Shown: positions 6,045 to 6,794 of the stretch, piece by piece
How the letters are laid out: the number at the start of each line of letters is the position of its first letter
How positions within the stretch are numbered: position 1 is the stretch's first letter
NCBI GenBank assembly: GCA_900543475.1
Contig: UQRU01000113.1
Location: 1 to 6,794 of the forward strand
Direction of reading: 5' to 3'
Origin: an uncultured Eubacteriales bacterium
GTDB lineage: Bacteria > Bacillota > Clostridia > Christensenellales > CAG-138
DNA length: 6,794 nt
Translations under genes and position numbers: made by a program
The notes under the pieces: model-generated
Told to the model about the DNA's origin: nothing
Database searches by the model: none
The model's input: only the letters and a program-made list of their open reading frames with translations

Positions 6045-6538
6045 GCCAACGCAGTCAGGAGGAATTCGGCACCGTTTCCCTGTTGGGGAACGGAAAAACT
6101 TCCTATTCTATGGACTATGCCCCCGAGGTGCTGGAAACCTTCCCCAACAAGCACCCGGACAACGACTATTTCGTCAAGTTCAACTGCCCGGAGTTCACCA
6201 GCCTCTGCCCTATCACCGGCCAGCCGGATTTTGCCACCATCTATATATCCTATGTGCCCGGCCCCCGCATGGTGGAGAGCAAGTCCCTCAAGCTGTACCT
6301 GTTCAGCTTTCGCAACCACGGGGATTTCCACGAGGACTGCATGAACATCATCATGAAGGATCTCATCCGCCTCATGGACCCCAAATACATCGAGGTTTGG
6401 GGCAAATTCACCCCTAGGGGCGGCATTTCCATCGACCCCTACTGCAACTACGGCAAGCCCGGCACCCCTTGGGAGGCCGTAGCTTTCCAGCGGCTGACCC
6501 AGCACGACCTCTATCCGGAAAAGGTGGATAACCGGTAG
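6041..6538 (+). CDS. queF: NADPH-dependent preQ0 reductase QueF
   Basis: QueF reduces the nitrile of 7-cyano-7-deazaguanine (preQ0) to the amine of preQ1, using two NADPH, before preQ1 is inserted into tRNA by Tgt. The 165-residue size matches the unimodular (Bacillus-type) T-fold enzyme. The catalytic cysteine is Cys56 in [13 protein letters not shown], with Asp63 as the proton donor and His97-Glu98 in GDFHED for substrate binding. The NADPH-linked QueF motif ESKSLK is at 79-84. The start at 6041 is supported by GGAG (6031-6034) and the ATGA overlap with queT. The frame stays open upstream, but that part is the shadow of queT. No active-site residue is missing. Confidence 0.97.
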   Translation: MSQRSQEEFGTVSLLGNGKTSYSMDYAPEVLETFPNKHPDNDYFVKFNCPEFTSLCPITGQPDFATIYISYVPGPRMVESKSLKLYLFSFRNHGDFHEDCMNIIMKDLIRLMDPKYIEVWGKFTPRGGISIDPYCNYGKPGTPWEAVAFQRLTQHDLYPEKVDNR

Positions 6539-6557
6539 GCAGCAAAGGGTCGCCTTT

Positions 6558-6587
6558 CTGGCGCCAGGCTGCGGCTGTGGGCGCCAG
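6558..6587. repeat. Loose hairpin with repeated GGCGCCAG
   Basis: CTGGCGCC (6558-6565) can pair with GGCGCCAG (6580-6587) across a 14-base loop, and GGCGCCAGG also occurs twice as a direct repeat (6560-6568 and 6580-6588). GGCGCC itself appears four times between 6560 and 6654. It is the first of the stacked GC-rich structures after queF. No function can be read from it. Confidence 0.4.
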
Positions 6588-6608
6588 GGCCGCGGGGCGG
6601 GGGCGGCG

Positions 6609-6625
6609 GGCGCGCAAAGCGCGCC
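6609..6625. repeat. 7-bp GC hairpin, AAA loop
   Basis: GGCGCGC (6609-6615) pairs perfectly with GCGCGCC (6619-6625) around AAA. It is one of three adjacent perfect hairpins with 3-base loops downstream of queF. No T-run follows, so it is not a terminator by itself. Confidence 0.6.
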
Positions 6626-6627
6626 GT

Positions 6628-6662
6628 GGCGCCGGCGGCTGCGCCGCCGGCGCCTTCGTTTT
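6628..6662 (+). terminator. Likely queT-queF terminator
   Basis: GGCGCCGGCGGC (6628-6639) pairs perfectly over 12 bases with GCCGCCGGCGCC (6643-6654) around TGC, and TTCGTTTT (6655-6662) follows directly. This is the best intrinsic terminator on the plus strand, about 90 bases past the queF stop. The last Ts are shared with the next inverted repeat. Confidence 0.65.
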
Positions 6663-6694
6663 CCCCGGCCGGGCACAGCCCGGCCGGGGAAAAC
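6658..6694. repeat. 17-bp perfect inverted repeat
   Basis: GTTTTCCCCGGCCGGGC (6658-6674) is the exact reverse complement of GCCCGGCCGGGGAAAAC (6678-6694), with loop ACA. It would form a very stable hairpin on either strand but has no T-run after its 3' arm in either direction. It overlaps the T-tail of the preceding terminator, so the two hairpins may compete. It may also be a strong polymerase block that explains the poor sequence just beyond. Confidence 0.7.
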
Positions 6695-6696
6695 CG

Positions 6697-6741
6697 CCCC
6701 CCCCCCCCCCCCCCCCCAAAACCCCCCCCCCCCCCCCCCCC
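6697..6741. repeat. Two poly-C tracts, probable artefact
   Basis: A run of 21 C (6697-6717), four A, and a run of 20 C (6722-6741) follow directly after the strongest hairpin of the window. On the opposite strand this is poly-G, the known failure signal of two-colour sequencing chemistry. A true biological tract cannot be excluded, but the place at the contig end makes error more likely. Confidence 0.7.
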
Positions 6742-6794
6742 ACCACACCCAAAAGAAGTGGGAAAAAACCCGCCGGCCATGGGGCAAGCCCCGG
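6742..6794. other. Right edge, low-confidence sequence
   Basis: The last 53 bases hold a run of six A (6764-6769) and a small hairpin GGGG/CCCC (6781-6784 with 6789-6792). No gene is visible. Since they follow the poly-C tracts, their linkage to the rest of the window should not be trusted. Confidence 0.5.

Noticed and set aside
5921..6787. Minus-strand frame of 288 codons over queF and the right edge
   Set aside because: Antisense to queF, with a glycine-rich start coded by the poly-C artefact.

Overview
The window reads as a piece of a moderately GC-rich Firmicutes (Clostridia) chromosome, plausibly an Oscillospiraceae-like gut lineage. The reasons are strong AGGAGG-type ribosome binding sites, the tig-clpP-clpX gene order, a QueT transporter under a preQ1 riboswitch, and a clostridial-type COG2509 flavoprotein. 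The lineage is inferred from gene content and style, not from a marker-gene comparison. The odd length, the hairpin-rich left edge and the poly-C right edge suggest a whole metagenomic contig that ends in hard-to-assemble sequence.

Layout: positions 1-276 hold no convincing gene but contain nested inverted repeats. On the minus strand, read right to left from 5077 to 277, come trigger factor (tig), ClpP peptidase (clpP), ClpX unfoldase (clpX), a strong intrinsic terminator at 1710-1748, and an FAD-dependent dehydrogenase of unknown substrate. On the plus strand from about 5338 come a good promoter, a class I preQ1 riboswitch, a leader with several mutually exclusive hairpins, then queT and queF with a 4-base overlap. 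After queF, 6539-6694 is a run of very GC-rich perfect hairpins. One of them is probably the queTF terminator. Two tracts of about 20 C follow and look like sequencing or assembly artefact.

How the genes work together: tig, clpP and clpX form a protein quality-control unit. Trigger factor meets nascent chains at the ribosome, and ClpX unfolds substrates and feeds them to ClpP. queT and queF form a queuosine-precursor unit. QueT is the substrate-binding membrane component of an ECF transporter, QueF reduces preQ0 to preQ1, and preQ1 is the ligand of the riboswitch that precedes them, so product feedback is expected. The two units are divergently transcribed from 5078-5543.

Most of the window is ordinary core genome. 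The parts most worth a second look are the switching architecture of the queTF leader, the transporter-plus-reductase pairing, the stacked hairpins at both ends, and the cysteine cluster in the flavoprotein. I see no evidence of a mobile element, CRISPR array, defence system or novel multi-gene system.
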